A DNA stretch of 64,000 nt from CBDDBH01 sp965225625 (GTDB lineage Bacteria; Pseudomonadota; Gammaproteobacteria; JADZEE01). Both the position numbers and the translations under genes were made by a program. The stretch's first letter is position 1. Each line of letters opens with the position of its first letter. The notes beneath the pieces were generated by a model. The model had not been told where the DNA came from. It made no database searches and was given only the letters and a program-made list of their open reading frames with translations. Below, piece by piece: positions 26,608 to 36,300 of the stretch. Location: NCBI GenBank assembly GCA_965225625.1, contig CBDDBH010000023.1, positions 62,001-126,000 of the forward strand, in the 5' to 3' direction.

Positions 26608-28356
26608 ATGAACATCACCTGGATAGACTGGGCAGTTCTTGTCGGTTACTTCGCCCTGATTACCGGCGTTGGCATTACCGCTGCCAAGAAGGTCAAGAGC
26701 GCGGCAAGTTTCTTTATTACCGATCGCACCTTCGGCCGCTGGTTCATGGTGTTCTTCAACTTTGGTACCGGCACGCATTCCGATCAGGCCGTGAGCGTTG
26801 CTTCGAAGACTTATCAGAACGGCGCTTCCGGGATCTGGTATCAGTGGTTGTACCTGTTGACGACCCCGTTTTATTGGCTGCTCGCGCCGCTTTATCGCCG
26901 CACACGTGCAGTGACGACGGCTGAATATTTCGATATACGTTACGGCCGCAGTGTCAGTGGACTGTATGCGTCCATGGGCATAGTGCAGATGATGTTCAAC
27001 ATGGGCCTGATGCTGTTCGGCACCGAGCGCATGATAACGGCGATTACCGGGGGCGCGCTGGATCCGAAAATCACGATTTTGGTGATGACGGCATTATTTG
27101 TCATTTACGGCGTCGCAGGTGGTCTCAGTGCAGCCATTTATACCGATTTCATCCAGGGATGGATGACCATTGTCTTGTCCTTTTTGATATTGCCGTTTGC
27201 CCTGGATGCCGTGGGCGGGTTGGCAGGATTGAAAGAGACAGTGGCAGATCCTGAGATGTTCGCACTGGTGGCCAGCGATGAGATTACCGTGTTTTATATC
27301 GTCGTTATTGCGATTAACGGCTTGGTCGGATGGGTCACTCTGCCTTATCTGATGAGCACCTGCGGGGCCGCCAAGACCGAGTCCGACGGCCGCATCGGCG
27401 TGGTTTGCGGGGTATTCATCAAACGCGTGTGTACGGTTGCCTGGATGCTGACCGGGCTGTGTGCGCTGGCTATTTTTGTCGGCATGGAAGATCAGACGGA
27501 GATCGATCAAGTCTATGGGCTGATGGCGCAGGAATTGTTGCCTGACATCGCGCCCGGCTTGATCGGCATTTTTGTAGCGAGCTTGTTGGCTGCTGTGATG
27601 AGTTCCTGTGACACCTTCATGATCACTTGCTCAGCCCTGTTTACGCGGGATCTCTACCAGCAATTTTGGGTGCCAGACAAACCGGACGCCCACTACACCA
27701 GAGTGGGCCGCATAGCCTCGGTGGTTTTTGTAGTCTGTGGTGTTCTGGTCGCATTTAATCTGACGGATGTGATCACCGGGTTACAAATCTTTTGGAAGAT
27801 CAGCACCGTGATGGGCGTCGCCTGGCTGCTAGGCTTATTCTGGCGTGGCGCTACAGTTGCGGGGGCCTGGGCGGGTAGCATCGTGACGATTGCGCTCATT
27901 GCCTTTACCTCCCGCGTTTCGATCGGTAGCGAGGTCATTTGGAACTTCAATGCCGTGTTCGTTGAATCGATGCGCGGAACCTGGTTGGATTTCATGCTGT
28001 TCGTCAATGCTGACACCGGCAGTGCCAAGCTTTATCTGCCATGGCAAATGATCATTTATCTAACGGGTGGCTTGGTCACGACTTTGCTGGTCAGCCTGGT
28101 AACCACCAAAGTACCAACGGCGCGTCTCGATCGTTTTTATGCGTGTATGCGCACGCCCGTTGATAAGGAAGAGCAGCAGGGTGAACCGTTTACGCTGCCG
28201 CACGGATTAGTACCGGCTCCGCGGCGCGTCGTATTTGATTGCTGGGGGCTGGAAATTCCGGTGATGCGCAAGTCTGCGATAGTCGGATTCGTGGCGTGCT
28301 GGGGCGCGGTGGCGGCGATAGTCGGAGGTACCTATCTGATTTTCTGGTTAGCATGA
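26608..28356 (+). CDS. Sodium:solute symporter family transporter
   Basis: 582 residues with about thirteen to fourteen hydrophobic segments. The N-terminal DWAVLVGYF and the core around FGTGTHSDQAVSVASKTY and FVASLLAAVMSSCDTFMIT are typical of the SSS family, which couples solute uptake to sodium. Substrates range from sugars and amino acids to carboxylates and cannot be assigned here. No ribosome site is obvious. It is followed by a small hairpin and then the convergent catabolic operon. Confidence 0.85.
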   Translation: MNITWIDWAVLVGYFALITGVGITAAKKVKSAASFFITDRTFGRWFMVFFNFGTGTHSDQAVSVASKTYQNGASGIWYQWLYLLTTPFYWLLAPLYRRTRAVTTAEYFDIRYGRSVSGLYASMGIVQMMFNMGLMLFGTERMITAITGGALDPKITILVMTALFVIYGVAGGLSAAIYTDFIQGWMTIVLSFLILPFALDAVGGLAGLKETVADPEMFALVASDEITVFYIVVIAINGLVGWVTLPYLMSTCGAAKTESDGRIGVVCGVFIKRVCTVAWMLTGLCALAIFVGMEDQTEIDQVYGLMAQELLPDIAPGLIGIFVASLLAAVMSSCDTFMITCSALFTRDLYQQFWVPDKPDAHYTRVGRIASVVFVVCGVLVAFNLTDVITGLQIFWKISTVMGVAWLLGLFWRGATVAGAWAGSIVTIALIAFTSRVSIGSEVIWNFNAVFVESMRGTWLDFMLFVNADTGSAKLYLPWQMIIYLTGGLVTTLLVSLVTTKVPTARLDRFYACMRTPVDKEEQQGEPFTLPHGLVPAPRRVVFDCWGLEIPVMRKSAIVGFVACWGAVAAIVGGTYLIFWLA

Positions 28357-28370
28357 ACGGCAATGAAATT

Positions 28371-28387
28371 CGCCCCCAGGGCGTTTT
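28371..28387 (+). terminator. Possible weak intrinsic terminator after the symporter
   Basis: CGCCC, a CCA loop, GGGCG and TTTT, 15 bases past the symporter stop. The stem is only 5 pairs and the tail 4 T, so function is uncertain. Confidence 0.35.
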
Positions 28388-28438
28388 AGCATCTGTGCTC
28401 GACGCTCAAGGTGACTACAAGCAATCGATAAGTCGTAT

Positions 28439-29512
28439 CTAACTCTCCGCTTGAATGAGCGCCTGTCGCTTGGCGATCACAATCCCTTCCTGCTGTTCTT
28501 GCATGATGAGTGACTCGAGCAGGCGCCGCGCCCGCAGCGGTGCGTCATCGACTCGTAGCGCCAGTCCGGGTAACGGCCCTCGCATATCAGAAACTTCACG
28601 CTGCTGGCGCTCGAGCATTACCTTGTCCTCGTTGAATGTTTTTCGTATCGCTTCCCGCAACGAGTCGGTAAGCGCAGGCTCATCAAACCTGAAGTTACGG
28701 CTCTGTGACCAGAAATAGTGCGTTGATGTTTCCGTCTCCGGGGTCAGCAAGTGCAGCACGCGGCTGACGTAGGCATCCTCGATCGGCGTGCCCGTGGGCC
28801 GTGCGCCTACGTCGGTCATGTTGACTGCGGGTGCCGTCCACAGCGCCGTTTGCCACCGGTCGATGCGGCCGTCTGATTGCAGCATCAGTTTGAAAAACGG
28901 TGGCGATTCGATATCAGGCATGTCGCGATGGACGCGAATGACACGGCCGTCCACAACGCTGACCTGTGCCGGGTAGTCAGCGATTGTTTCGGCGGCATCG
29001 TTTCCAATCGTAGATTCGTGAAGGTAGTTCTCGTGGCTGAGGTCCAGCAAATTGTCAGTGAGCAACCGATAGTCCGCGGCAAAATGGGTATAACCCTCGG
29101 ACACCGCCCAGCCCTCGAGCGCGGGCCAGGGCACGTGCGGGATCAATTCGGCATCAGCAAGCTCGGCCTGCCCCATCCATATCCAGATATGACCATGCCG
29201 GCTTTCCACCGGATAAGTCGACACTCTGGCTGCTGCCGGGATTTTGTCTTGTCCTGGTATGTGGCTACATACCCCGTCAGGGCCAAACACCATTCCGTGA
29301 TAGCCACAGCGGATCGTGTCGTCGATACGTTCACCGGCCGATAGCGGCGCACGCCGATGCGGACAGCGATCCGAGAACGCAGATACACACCCGTCGGCGG
29401 TGCGGTAGAGCAGCACCGGTTCGTTCAGTATGCGCCGTGCAACGACCTTTTTTTCGTCAAGTTCCGCCCCCCACGCCGCAACATACCAACAATTTCGCAA
29501 AAGCTCGGTCAC
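28439..29512 (-). CDS. Rieske oxygenase (vanillate O-demethylase-like)
   Basis: 357 residues starting MTELLRNCWYVAAW, the classic opening of vanillate/phenoxybenzoate demethylase-type oxygenases. The Rieske ligands are in CPHRRAPLSAG and CGYHGMVF. The iron site is in NLLDLSHENYLHE, giving Asp/Asn and two His. The family removes O-methyl groups or hydroxylates aromatics using a ferredoxin reductase, absent here. It is the last gene of the eight-gene minus-strand operon, 20 bases after the UbiD gene. This pairing suggests demethylation and decarboxylation of a methoxy-aromatic acid. Confidence 0.85.
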   Translation of the reverse strand: MTELLRNCWYVAAWGAELDEKKVVARRILNEPVLLYRTADGCVSAFSDRCPHRRAPLSAGERIDDTIRCGYHGMVFGPDGVCSHIPGQDKIPAAARVSTYPVESRHGHIWIWMGQAELADAELIPHVPWPALEGWAVSEGYTHFAADYRLLTDNLLDLSHENYLHESTIGNDAAETIADYPAQVSVVDGRVIRVHRDMPDIESPPFFKLMLQSDGRIDRWQTALWTAPAVNMTDVGARPTGTPIEDAYVSRVLHLLTPETETSTHYFWSQSRNFRFDEPALTDSLREAIRKTFNEDKVMLERQQREVSDMRGPLPGLALRVDDAPLRARRLLESLIMQEQQEGIVIAKRQALIQAES

Positions 29513-29532
29513 ATCCGTACCTCATCTCCAAA

Positions 29533-31011
29533 TTAGCTTAACCGCTGCAGGGACTGTATCAATTGTGTGAGTTCGTCGATTTCCGCGCCGCCGGGTGTGG
29601 TCACGATACGGTCCGTGCCGGCCGGATTATCTGGGGGCGCGTAGCCAGTTGCGTCGATGATCAGGTGGTGCCCTTTACCGATGGTGAGTGCAGAAGGATC
29701 GGCGTCGACCATAGGCATGTTGTCGAGAACGAGGATGTCATCGGCACGTACTCTAGCGGTAAGCGACCAGATAACGTCGTTGCTATCGAAGGGGTCGACG
29801 TCGGCGTCGACGAGGATAATGTTCTTCAAATACATGACGCCGTGTGGCGTTCCCAGCGCGCGCATGGCGACTGATTTGGCAAATCCCGCGAATCTGTTCT
29901 TCACGGAAATAATGGCAGTCATGCCATGTTGGTGCAGCGCATTGACGGCGACCACCTCAGGGAAGCTTGCTTTCAGCTCTGCGTACAGTGGCGCACAGGT
30001 GTGAAGCCCCAGCAGCGTGTCTTGCTCGGTCCAACCTCGTCCGATGTAAAGATTCTCGAATATCGGGTCGTTGCGATGTGAAACGGCAGTAACGCGGAAC
30101 GGCGTCGAGCGGTTCACTTCACTATAGCTGCCGAGGAATTCGCCGAACGGCCCTTCGTAGCGCCGTTCGTTGTTGAGTAGCGTGGCTTCCAGCACGTACT
30201 CAGAACGCGCGAGTATGTCCATGCCGTTGCCCGATTCGGTCAATTCCAGCGGCGCGCCCATCATCTGTGACGCATAGGCGAATTCCGACTCCTCGTAACC
30301 AACCGGCGTCCCCGCGAATAGTGTCATCGCAGGATGATTGCCGAGCATGATGGCGACGTCGAGTCTGAGGTCGTTCGTTTCGGCAGCTTGGATCTGGCGG
30401 CCAAAGTCGTGCGAAGGCACAACGTCGATCGTGATCAAGTCCTTACCGTGCACCTGAACGCGGTAAATGCCAATGTTCTGCTTGGCGAAGCTGCCGAGAT
30501 CCGTTGGGTCGCGGCTGACGACGCTGGGTTTGGACATGAAGAAACCACCGTCGCCCTGGTTTACCCGATACAGCGGCAGTAGATCGTAGAGATTTACGTT
30601 TTCTTCGATGCGGTTTTCATGCACAGGCGCTTGTTCGGGCGCTACGCGTTGCAACAGCGGTTCATCCGCGCCCCACCGGCCAGCCATCTCGAAAAACAGT
30701 TCCTTGATAGGGGTGCCGCGCTCGCGGCCGAGCAATAACGCCAGATTGGCGAAACTGCCATGCACGTTGAGAGCCAGGCGTTTGCCCGGGTAGCCGCGGA
30801 TCCGGTCGAATACGATGGCGGGCGAATACGTGGAGTCGCGCTTGGCCGCAATCGCGACCTTGAGAATGTCGGGCTCCGGCATCACCGTGTGTGGCCAGGT
30901 AATGCATTGGCCTTGTTCGCGCAGCAACGCGAGAAAATCGCGCAGGCAGGTGATGCGCTCCGCGGTTTCGCGTGAGCGCGCAGATTGCGCCGTTTTCGTT
31001 GCAGCCGGCAT
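29533..31011 (-). CDS. UbiD family decarboxylase
   Basis: 492 residues. UbiD-family features include the N-terminal FLALLREQGQ, the KRLALNVHGSF strand, NIGIYRVQVHGKD and the acidic segment near EGPFGEFLGSY with the catalytic Glu-Arg region. The family uses prenylated FMN, made by a UbiX protein, to decarboxylate or carboxylate aromatic and enoic acids. No UbiX gene is in the window. It starts 3 bases after the cupredoxin gene stop, so the two are tightly coupled. The substrate is probably a phenolic or heteroaromatic acid, by inference from family. Confidence 0.85.
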   Translation of the reverse strand: MPAATKTAQSARSRETAERITCLRDFLALLREQGQCITWPHTVMPEPDILKVAIAAKRDSTYSPAIVFDRIRGYPGKRLALNVHGSFANLALLLGRERGTPIKELFFEMAGRWGADEPLLQRVAPEQAPVHENRIEENVNLYDLLPLYRVNQGDGGFFMSKPSVVSRDPTDLGSFAKQNIGIYRVQVHGKDLITIDVVPSHDFGRQIQAAETNDLRLDVAIMLGNHPAMTLFAGTPVGYEESEFAYASQMMGAPLELTESGNGMDILARSEYVLEATLLNNERRYEGPFGEFLGSYSEVNRSTPFRVTAVSHRNDPIFENLYIGRGWTEQDTLLGLHTCAPLYAELKASFPEVVAVNALHQHGMTAIISVKNRFAGFAKSVAMRALGTPHGVMYLKNIILVDADVDPFDSNDVIWSLTARVRADDILVLDNMPMVDADPSALTIGKGHHLIIDATGYAPPDNPAGTDRIVTTPGGAEIDELTQLIQSLQRLS

Positions 31012-31014
31012 CTG

Positions 31015-31698
31015 CTACCGGGGTTGGCGCCGTGCCAATAGCAGACCGGCGGATCCCGCCCCGGCGAGGGCCGCGAGCAGCGTCCACATGATCGTGTTCT
31101 TGGGTAAATATTGATCCGGGTCCAAGCCTGCGCTCGTCCCAGGGATGTTCCACAGATCTCCATCGCCGCCACCGATCTTCAACTGAGCTTTCATGCCCTT
31201 TTCCATGTGTTGTGCCATGTCACAGTGAACGAGATACGTCTTGCTATCGCCCGGTACGATGAAACTGCCGGTCTGGGTCTGCCCACCGGCTGCTTCCAGC
31301 GTAAACATACCCTGCGGGTAGAGATACTTGGGCAATCCATGAACCATCCACTGATGCCGTACCTGATCTTTGTTCACAAAGGTTACCGTTATGCGGCTGC
31401 ACGGCGGCGCGGCGAATTCGTGTTCGCTCATGCCGTAGACGGTGCCCGGATAAGCAGTCGCATATTCTATGCCGGCCGAAACCGTGAATGACGCATCGCC
31501 GCTCACCTCGGCACAATCGCGTGGCAATGTGGTCGGATTGTGATTCATGACCATGCCGTCGCGGCTCAGCATCATAGCGTGGTCGCCGTGATCCTTCGTT
31601 TTATGGCGCGCATGCGGATCCGGTGTCTCGGCGCCCGGCACTGCGCCCATAAGCAGCAATGCCACGGCAACCCACAGTCGTGTTTTGCGCAATACCAT
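31015..31698 (-). CDS. Membrane-anchored cupredoxin-domain protein
   Basis: 227 residues with an N-terminal signal peptide (LWVAVALLLMGAVPG), a His/Met-rich linker, then one cupredoxin fold. Type 1 copper ligands are His in VRHQWMVHG and Cys, His and Met in HCDMAQHMEKGM. A C-terminal membrane helix (MWTLLAALAGAGSAGLLLA) anchors it facing the periplasm. It probably passes electrons to or from the multicopper oxidase encoded immediately upstream, whose stop overlaps this start by one base. Confidence 0.8.
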   Translation of the reverse strand: MVLRKTRLWVAVALLLMGAVPGAETPDPHARHKTKDHGDHAMMLSRDGMVMNHNPTTLPRDCAEVSGDASFTVSAGIEYATAYPGTVYGMSEHEFAAPPCSRITVTFVNKDQVRHQWMVHGLPKYLYPQGMFTLEAAGGQTQTGSFIVPGDSKTYLVHCDMAQHMEKGMKAQLKIGGGDGDLWNIPGTSAGLDPDQYLPKNTIMWTLLAALAGAGSAGLLLARRQPR

Positions 31699-33377
31699 CA
31701 GCGCTGTATGCGGGGGCTGAACACAAGCCGGGCCAAGGCTATCAACATCATCGCTGCGGCAAATGCCAAGCCTAGAATACGGACAAACAGCCCGACATTC
31801 ATGTCGGCATCCGACAGCGCGCCACTGGGGTCATAGCTCTGCCAAACCGGGATTTCACGCCGATAATAGGCTTCGGCAAAATAATTGGTCCAGTTCGTGC
31901 CAAAGGTTCTGGGCCAGCCGTCTTCGCGTAGATAGTCCTCATAGACGATGGCACCGACGTTGCCGCCCGGACCGATACCATCGGTGGTAACCCCTTTGGA
32001 TTGGTGGTCGTGAATGAGCCAGACACCGCTGCCGTAGGAGTGCAGTCCGTCGTTAGTGGTGTTCAAGGTTAGGTCTACGCGCTGCGCGCTGGCAATCCAA
32101 ACGACATCCCGAGTGATGCGCGCCGCCGGTTGCGCCGGGACGCCATCGTAATGCGTGATGGTCGCTTTGTGGCCGTGAGTATGTAAGGCGATGCCGGTGC
32201 TGCCGCCGTTGAGAACGCGTAACTTCACGAGTTCATCGGCTCGCGTTACTACCAGTGATTCGCGAAACGTATAGGGGAAAGATCGGCCATTGAGGGTAAA
32301 GAAATCGCTGTTGGCCTCGGTGATATCGTAGCGCCGATGCATTGATTCGGTAATCAACCTGGGGTCGTTGAAGCGCTGAATGCGATTATTCAAGTCTTCA
32401 TCGATATCGAGGTATTGCAGGTCATATTCGCGATCAAATTCCTCCGCGATAGCCCGTGACGGCACGCGTACCTGGCCGGCGCCGATATTCAGCGTCTGCA
32501 CCCAGTTATCCGGGCGGTTCTCTTCGATGACGAACAAGCCTTGTAAACCCATCAAAATGTGCACATGTGGCTGCACGTGACAATGATAAAACATGGTTCC
32601 GGCATGCCGCGGCTGCAGCTCGTAGGTGCGCGCGTTTCCCGGCATCACCGGTAGCTCGCTGGTCGCCGGTACGCCGTCATTGCCCTCGCCATTTGCATCC
32701 AGAAACGTGTGATCAACGCCATGAAAGTGAATGGTATGCGGCATGTAGTGCGTGTTTTCCAAGGTGATCTGCACGCGATCGCCCTGTTCTATACGGATGG
32801 CTGGTGACGGTAGTCGCAGCAGCGGTCGCGCTTGCAGCGATTCGAAATTCTTAGTTGCCATGCCGAAAGTTTTGGGAACAAACACCCAGAAGCCGGGTTT
32901 GATACCGGGCGCGATCGCGTATTGCGTGGTCGGTTGATTGAGTTCCGAAGAGCTGCCATTGAGTTCGACAACTTCGAGTCGAATGTGGATTTCGTCGGGG
33001 TCGCCGTCGCCATCGAGATCTGCGCCCTTTTCGACAGCATCCGGCGTTACTCCGGCTTTTCGCAGCGTTTCCAACGAGACATTGTTGGTGCCGCGGACAA
33101 ATGCAGCAACGGCATGCGGGTTGTCCGCCACGCAGCCCGGGGAGCGTGAAATCGCGACGCCTTCAATAGTCTGCGCCTCGCGCCAACCCATTAAGTCGGG
33201 TGGACAGGGGTCTTCAGCCGTTATTGGTTCTTCAGGCTTTGATTGCGGCGGCGCACGGTAGCCGTCAGCGCCGAACCATGCATCCAGTTGCACCCGCGCG
33301 GCACGTGGATACCACTGCGGTGGTAAGCACAATGCCGCGACGATGAATGCAATGACGAATAGCCAGAGCGGTCGCAT
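31698..33377 (-). CDS. Multicopper oxidase, membrane-anchored
   Basis: 559 residues. It has an N-terminal hydrophobic segment, a cupredoxin domain with HTIHFHG and the full type 1 copper motif HCHVQPHVHILM, and a second with LHTHGHK and IHDHQSKG. The type 1 site therefore lies in the first domain, not the last as in common laccases. A C-terminal helix (ILGLAFAAAMMLIALA) would tether it to the membrane. It probably oxidises a phenolic or metal substrate in the periplasm with the adjacent cupredoxin. It is part of the eight-gene operon. Confidence 0.8.
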   Translation of the reverse strand: MRPLWLFVIAFIVAALCLPPQWYPRAARVQLDAWFGADGYRAPPQSKPEEPITAEDPCPPDLMGWREAQTIEGVAISRSPGCVADNPHAVAAFVRGTNNVSLETLRKAGVTPDAVEKGADLDGDGDPDEIHIRLEVVELNGSSSELNQPTTQYAIAPGIKPGFWVFVPKTFGMATKNFESLQARPLLRLPSPAIRIEQGDRVQITLENTHYMPHTIHFHGVDHTFLDANGEGNDGVPATSELPVMPGNARTYELQPRHAGTMFYHCHVQPHVHILMGLQGLFVIEENRPDNWVQTLNIGAGQVRVPSRAIAEEFDREYDLQYLDIDEDLNNRIQRFNDPRLITESMHRRYDITEANSDFFTLNGRSFPYTFRESLVVTRADELVKLRVLNGGSTGIALHTHGHKATITHYDGVPAQPAARITRDVVWIASAQRVDLTLNTTNDGLHSYGSGVWLIHDHQSKGVTTDGIGPGGNVGAIVYEDYLREDGWPRTFGTNWTNYFAEAYYRREIPVWQSYDPSGALSDADMNVGLFVRILGLAFAAAMMLIALARLVFSPRIQR

Positions 33378-33444
33378 AGTTTATTTTCGCATGTTCGGAT
33401 GAGGGGTAATTAAAATCGATACCTGGATCCCCCTGCTCGCTCTA

Positions 33445-34080
33445 TTACTCCCGGCTCTGCCCGAACATACGTGTCAACTTCCCAGTACTCAGCCAGTAGA
33501 TCAGTTGCAAACCGACGATCAGTGCCGCAAACAGCGGCAGGTAGCCGTAACTGCTGCCACCAACCTCAAATGGAAACACCGCGTTGTAGACTTTGTCCTC
33601 GGTGGGATGTCTTGCCGTCACGATTCCGATGTATGCGCCCGCTTTATCAAACACGTAATCCACGGTCAGTACGCCGTTTGCGTATTTAGTGGGCGGTTGA
33701 TAGAAGACGGTATCGGCATCGATATCTTCCAGGTTCTGGATGTCTTTCCATTTGGCGTAGATACCAAAATTCTGAACGTCCTTGATGATGCGAAAATCGA
33801 CCGGCATATCCTTCAAAAAGTCGTGCAGGTAGTCGAGCACGAATACGCTTTCGGCGACGTCGGGGATGTCCTCGCAGAACTCCTTGCTACCGCGGGACTT
33901 GGGTTGGTAGCCGGTGAAGTGGGCTTGCAGAAAGCCGATGTTGATGATGCAGACGTCCTCTTCGATAAGTACCCCACCGTGAGCGGAGGCCGCTGTGCCC
34001 AGCGCACACAACGCCAGCAGCAGACAAACTACGATCAGCTTACAACGCAAGTGCACGTAGGCCGGCGAGTTAGACCGCAA
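33445..34080 (-). CDS. Conserved hypothetical membrane protein beside copper oxidases
   Basis: 211 residues with a signal peptide (LIVVCLLLALCALGTAASA), then an HGG at the mature N-terminus that could bind copper. A soluble periplasmic domain with Cys pairs (EEDVCIIN, EFCEDIP) and a single C-terminal helix (YLPLFAALIVGLQLIYWL) follow. I do not recognise a named family. The mature HGG start and copper-enzyme neighbours suggest metal handling or a structural role in the same membrane complex. It lies 18 bases downstream of the HyuB-like gene. Confidence 0.6.
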   Translation of the reverse strand: MRSNSPAYVHLRCKLIVVCLLLALCALGTAASAHGGVLIEEDVCIINIGFLQAHFTGYQPKSRGSKEFCEDIPDVAESVFVLDYLHDFLKDMPVDFRIIKDVQNFGIYAKWKDIQNLEDIDADTVFYQPPTKYANGVLTVDYVFDKAGAYIGIVTARHPTEDKVYNAVFPFEVGGSSYGYLPLFAALIVGLQLIYWLSTGKLTRMFGQSRE

Positions 34081-34098
34081 CGTGGGTGCTCATGAAAT

Positions 34099-36300
34099 TC
34101 AAGCAATCTGCACGCTGAAGGTCTCGGGATCTGGTCGCTCGTGATCCAGATTTAACACCTCGAACATGACGCCGCAGCTCGGGCAGTAATGTTCGCGCAA
34201 ATGAAAATCAGGCGCTTCAGCAGCGAACTCTGCGGGTTGGGCTTTGGCGAGTGGCGCGCGATGACTCATTGCGAGCGACTTCCAGTCTTGCGCGGCGGCG
34301 CCAAGGACGTGGTCGCATTTACCGCACTGCCAATAGCGCTCGCCCTGCTTGTTCTCGCCGAGACGAATTACCTCGCCCCAGGTCATTACTTCCTCACCGC
34401 TGTTGCTCGGTGCCATGGTCGTCTGCGCACGTTGTTGACCGACCCTCAGTCGCTCGGCAATGAGCGCGGCGCGCGTTTTTTCGGTGGCAGCGATATCGAC
34501 CTCGAAGGTGTCTGCGGAAACAATGACCCCATAGCTTTTCTCCGCCTGTTCAACCGATACGTATGCATTGCGTACGTCGGCAGCTACCTTTTGCGGCGCC
34601 CGCTCCAGCGGATCGCCAAAGCCGCCGCCGCCGCCGAAATAGACAACGTAGACGTCGCCTTTGTTGAAAGTGAAACTGGTATTACAGCCTTTCACGTCGA
34701 CCCGTCCGCTGATCTGTTCCGGTGAGGAAGGCATGGTTCCGCTGGCAAATAGCGCTTCGATGTCCGACTCGTGTTTCAGGTATTGCAGGACATTCGGCGC
34801 CGGATACCCGCCAGCGAGACCGTTAGCAAGGCGCACGACATCGCCCATGCCGTTGTCGTGCGCTTCCATTGTCTGGGTTCCCCACGGGATAAAGGCATTG
34901 CAGCAGGCTGTGCCGCCGCGATTTCTGCCCGGACCGCCGGTGTCAATTGCTTCGCGGCGCCACAGATAAAGCCATGGGAACAGTTCTTCCGCGCGCTCGA
35001 GGTTGGTTACCTGCGGTTTGGTCGTCCACATGTTCGAACAGGTGTCATCGCCGTCGCGGTGAATGAGGGCACCGGCGCCGGAAATCAGCGGTTCCATCAT
35101 CATGGTGAGGAAAAATTCGCCGTGCTTGCCTTTACCGTAGAGGATGGGGTTGTTATAGGCATTGGAACCATTGGCCAATGCCTCTTCCTTTTCGTCGGAA
35201 CACAGGTAAAGCTGGCTGATGCAATCGGCGACGGCGCCGATGGTCACATACCCGGCGCCCACCGGCGTGTTAATGGAAACGGGCGCGTCGTCGCTGGGAT
35301 TGACCAGACTGCCAGGCGGCATGATCCAGTTAATGACGCCCCACAATCCGTAGTTCCAAGGAATGTCGTGGGCGAGCATCATCAGGAATGGGCACTCGGC
35401 ATTGCTCTTGGCACCGGGCAATGCGACATTCTGAGCGCCCTTGGACTGCGGCGAGGTGCCGGTGAAATCTAGCGTCATGTCCTCATCCTGCTTGATGAGT
35501 TTGCACTGGATGGCGAGCGTGCCTTCTTCCTCAACAACGGATTCGAAATAGTGCACGCTCGTGAATTCACCATTGGGCAGTGAGCGCAGCCGTTGGCGGA
35601 TGCGTTGCGCGGAATATCTCGGCAGTTCCTCGAATACCGCCATCAGCGTGTCGATGCCGAATTCGCGGACGGTATCGATCAAGCGCTTCGCCGCGGCATT
35701 ATTGGCAGCCATGCGTGCGCGCAATTCGAGCACCAGGATCTCTGGTTGACGGGTCATGTTTTTAACGGTTTGCTCAATGTCCTTGCGGATCACGCCGCCC
35801 TCACAGATCTTGATGCCCCACATGCTCAAGCCTTCCTGGACTCGCTCGCGTGCCTCGGTCATGGCGCCGCCCACCTGGATCCCGCCCACATCCATGTTGT
35901 GTCCGGCCGTGTCGATCCAGGCGATTCGCCGACCTTCCCAGAACACCGGCTTCAAGACCTGGATGTCCATGAGATGTACCGCCGCGATCTCCGTGCAATT
36001 GAGCACGAACTGGTCGTCTTCGTGAATGCCGGGGTTGTCTTCGTAGTTCTGCGAGATGTAGCGTCCTGCCTCTTCCAGGCACTGGGTCCACTCAACGATG
36101 CCGCCGCCCACCATGATGGTGTCGCCGGCCGCGTTCAGGATCGCTTCTTCGTGATCACCGGCCTCCGTAATGATGGCGTTGCCGGAGACGCGGGCCATGG
36201 TGTAATAAGCCTCGTTCACTATTTCCTCGAGACGATGGCGCAGGATCTCGAAAGTAATAGGATCAACCTTTAATCCTTGCTGCTGCTCGGCGATATTCAT
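34099..36300 (-). CDS. HyuB-type hydantoinase/carboxylase subunit fused to a zinc-ribbon tail
   Basis: 733 residues. Residues 1 to about 570 follow the HyuB/acetone carboxylase alpha pattern (DPITFEILRHRLEEI, then the GGG-rich FGGGGGFGDPLERAP). The last 90 residues carry two Cys-x2-Cys pairs (QCGKCDHVLG and YCPSCGVMF), like the small gamma subunit of acetone carboxylase. The protein thus looks like a large-small subunit fusion. It overlaps the HyuA-type gene by ATGA. The pair would carry out ATP-driven hydrolysis or carboxylation; acetophenone- or acetone-type carboxylation is one option. Confidence 0.8.
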   Translation of the reverse strand: MNIAEQQQGLKVDPITFEILRHRLEEIVNEAYYTMARVSGNAIITEAGDHEEAILNAAGDTIMVGGGIVEWTQCLEEAGRYISQNYEDNPGIHEDDQFVLNCTEIAAVHLMDIQVLKPVFWEGRRIAWIDTAGHNMDVGGIQVGGAMTEARERVQEGLSMWGIKICEGGVIRKDIEQTVKNMTRQPEILVLELRARMAANNAAAKRLIDTVREFGIDTLMAVFEELPRYSAQRIRQRLRSLPNGEFTSVHYFESVVEEEGTLAIQCKLIKQDEDMTLDFTGTSPQSKGAQNVALPGAKSNAECPFLMMLAHDIPWNYGLWGVINWIMPPGSLVNPSDDAPVSINTPVGAGYVTIGAVADCISQLYLCSDEKEEALANGSNAYNNPILYGKGKHGEFFLTMMMEPLISGAGALIHRDGDDTCSNMWTTKPQVTNLERAEELFPWLYLWRREAIDTGGPGRNRGGTACCNAFIPWGTQTMEAHDNGMGDVVRLANGLAGGYPAPNVLQYLKHESDIEALFASGTMPSSPEQISGRVDVKGCNTSFTFNKGDVYVVYFGGGGGFGDPLERAPQKVAADVRNAYVSVEQAEKSYGVIVSADTFEVDIAATEKTRAALIAERLRVGQQRAQTTMAPSNSGEEVMTWGEVIRLGENKQGERYWQCGKCDHVLGAAAQDWKSLAMSHRAPLAKAQPAEFAAEAPDFHLREHYCPSCGVMFEVLNLDHERPDPETFSVQIA

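Noticed and set aside
26267..26608. Minus-strand frame over the palindromic repeat with PTPLPGGEG-type repeats
   Set aside because: This is a translation of the repeat's GC-rich hairpins, often mistaken for a gene.
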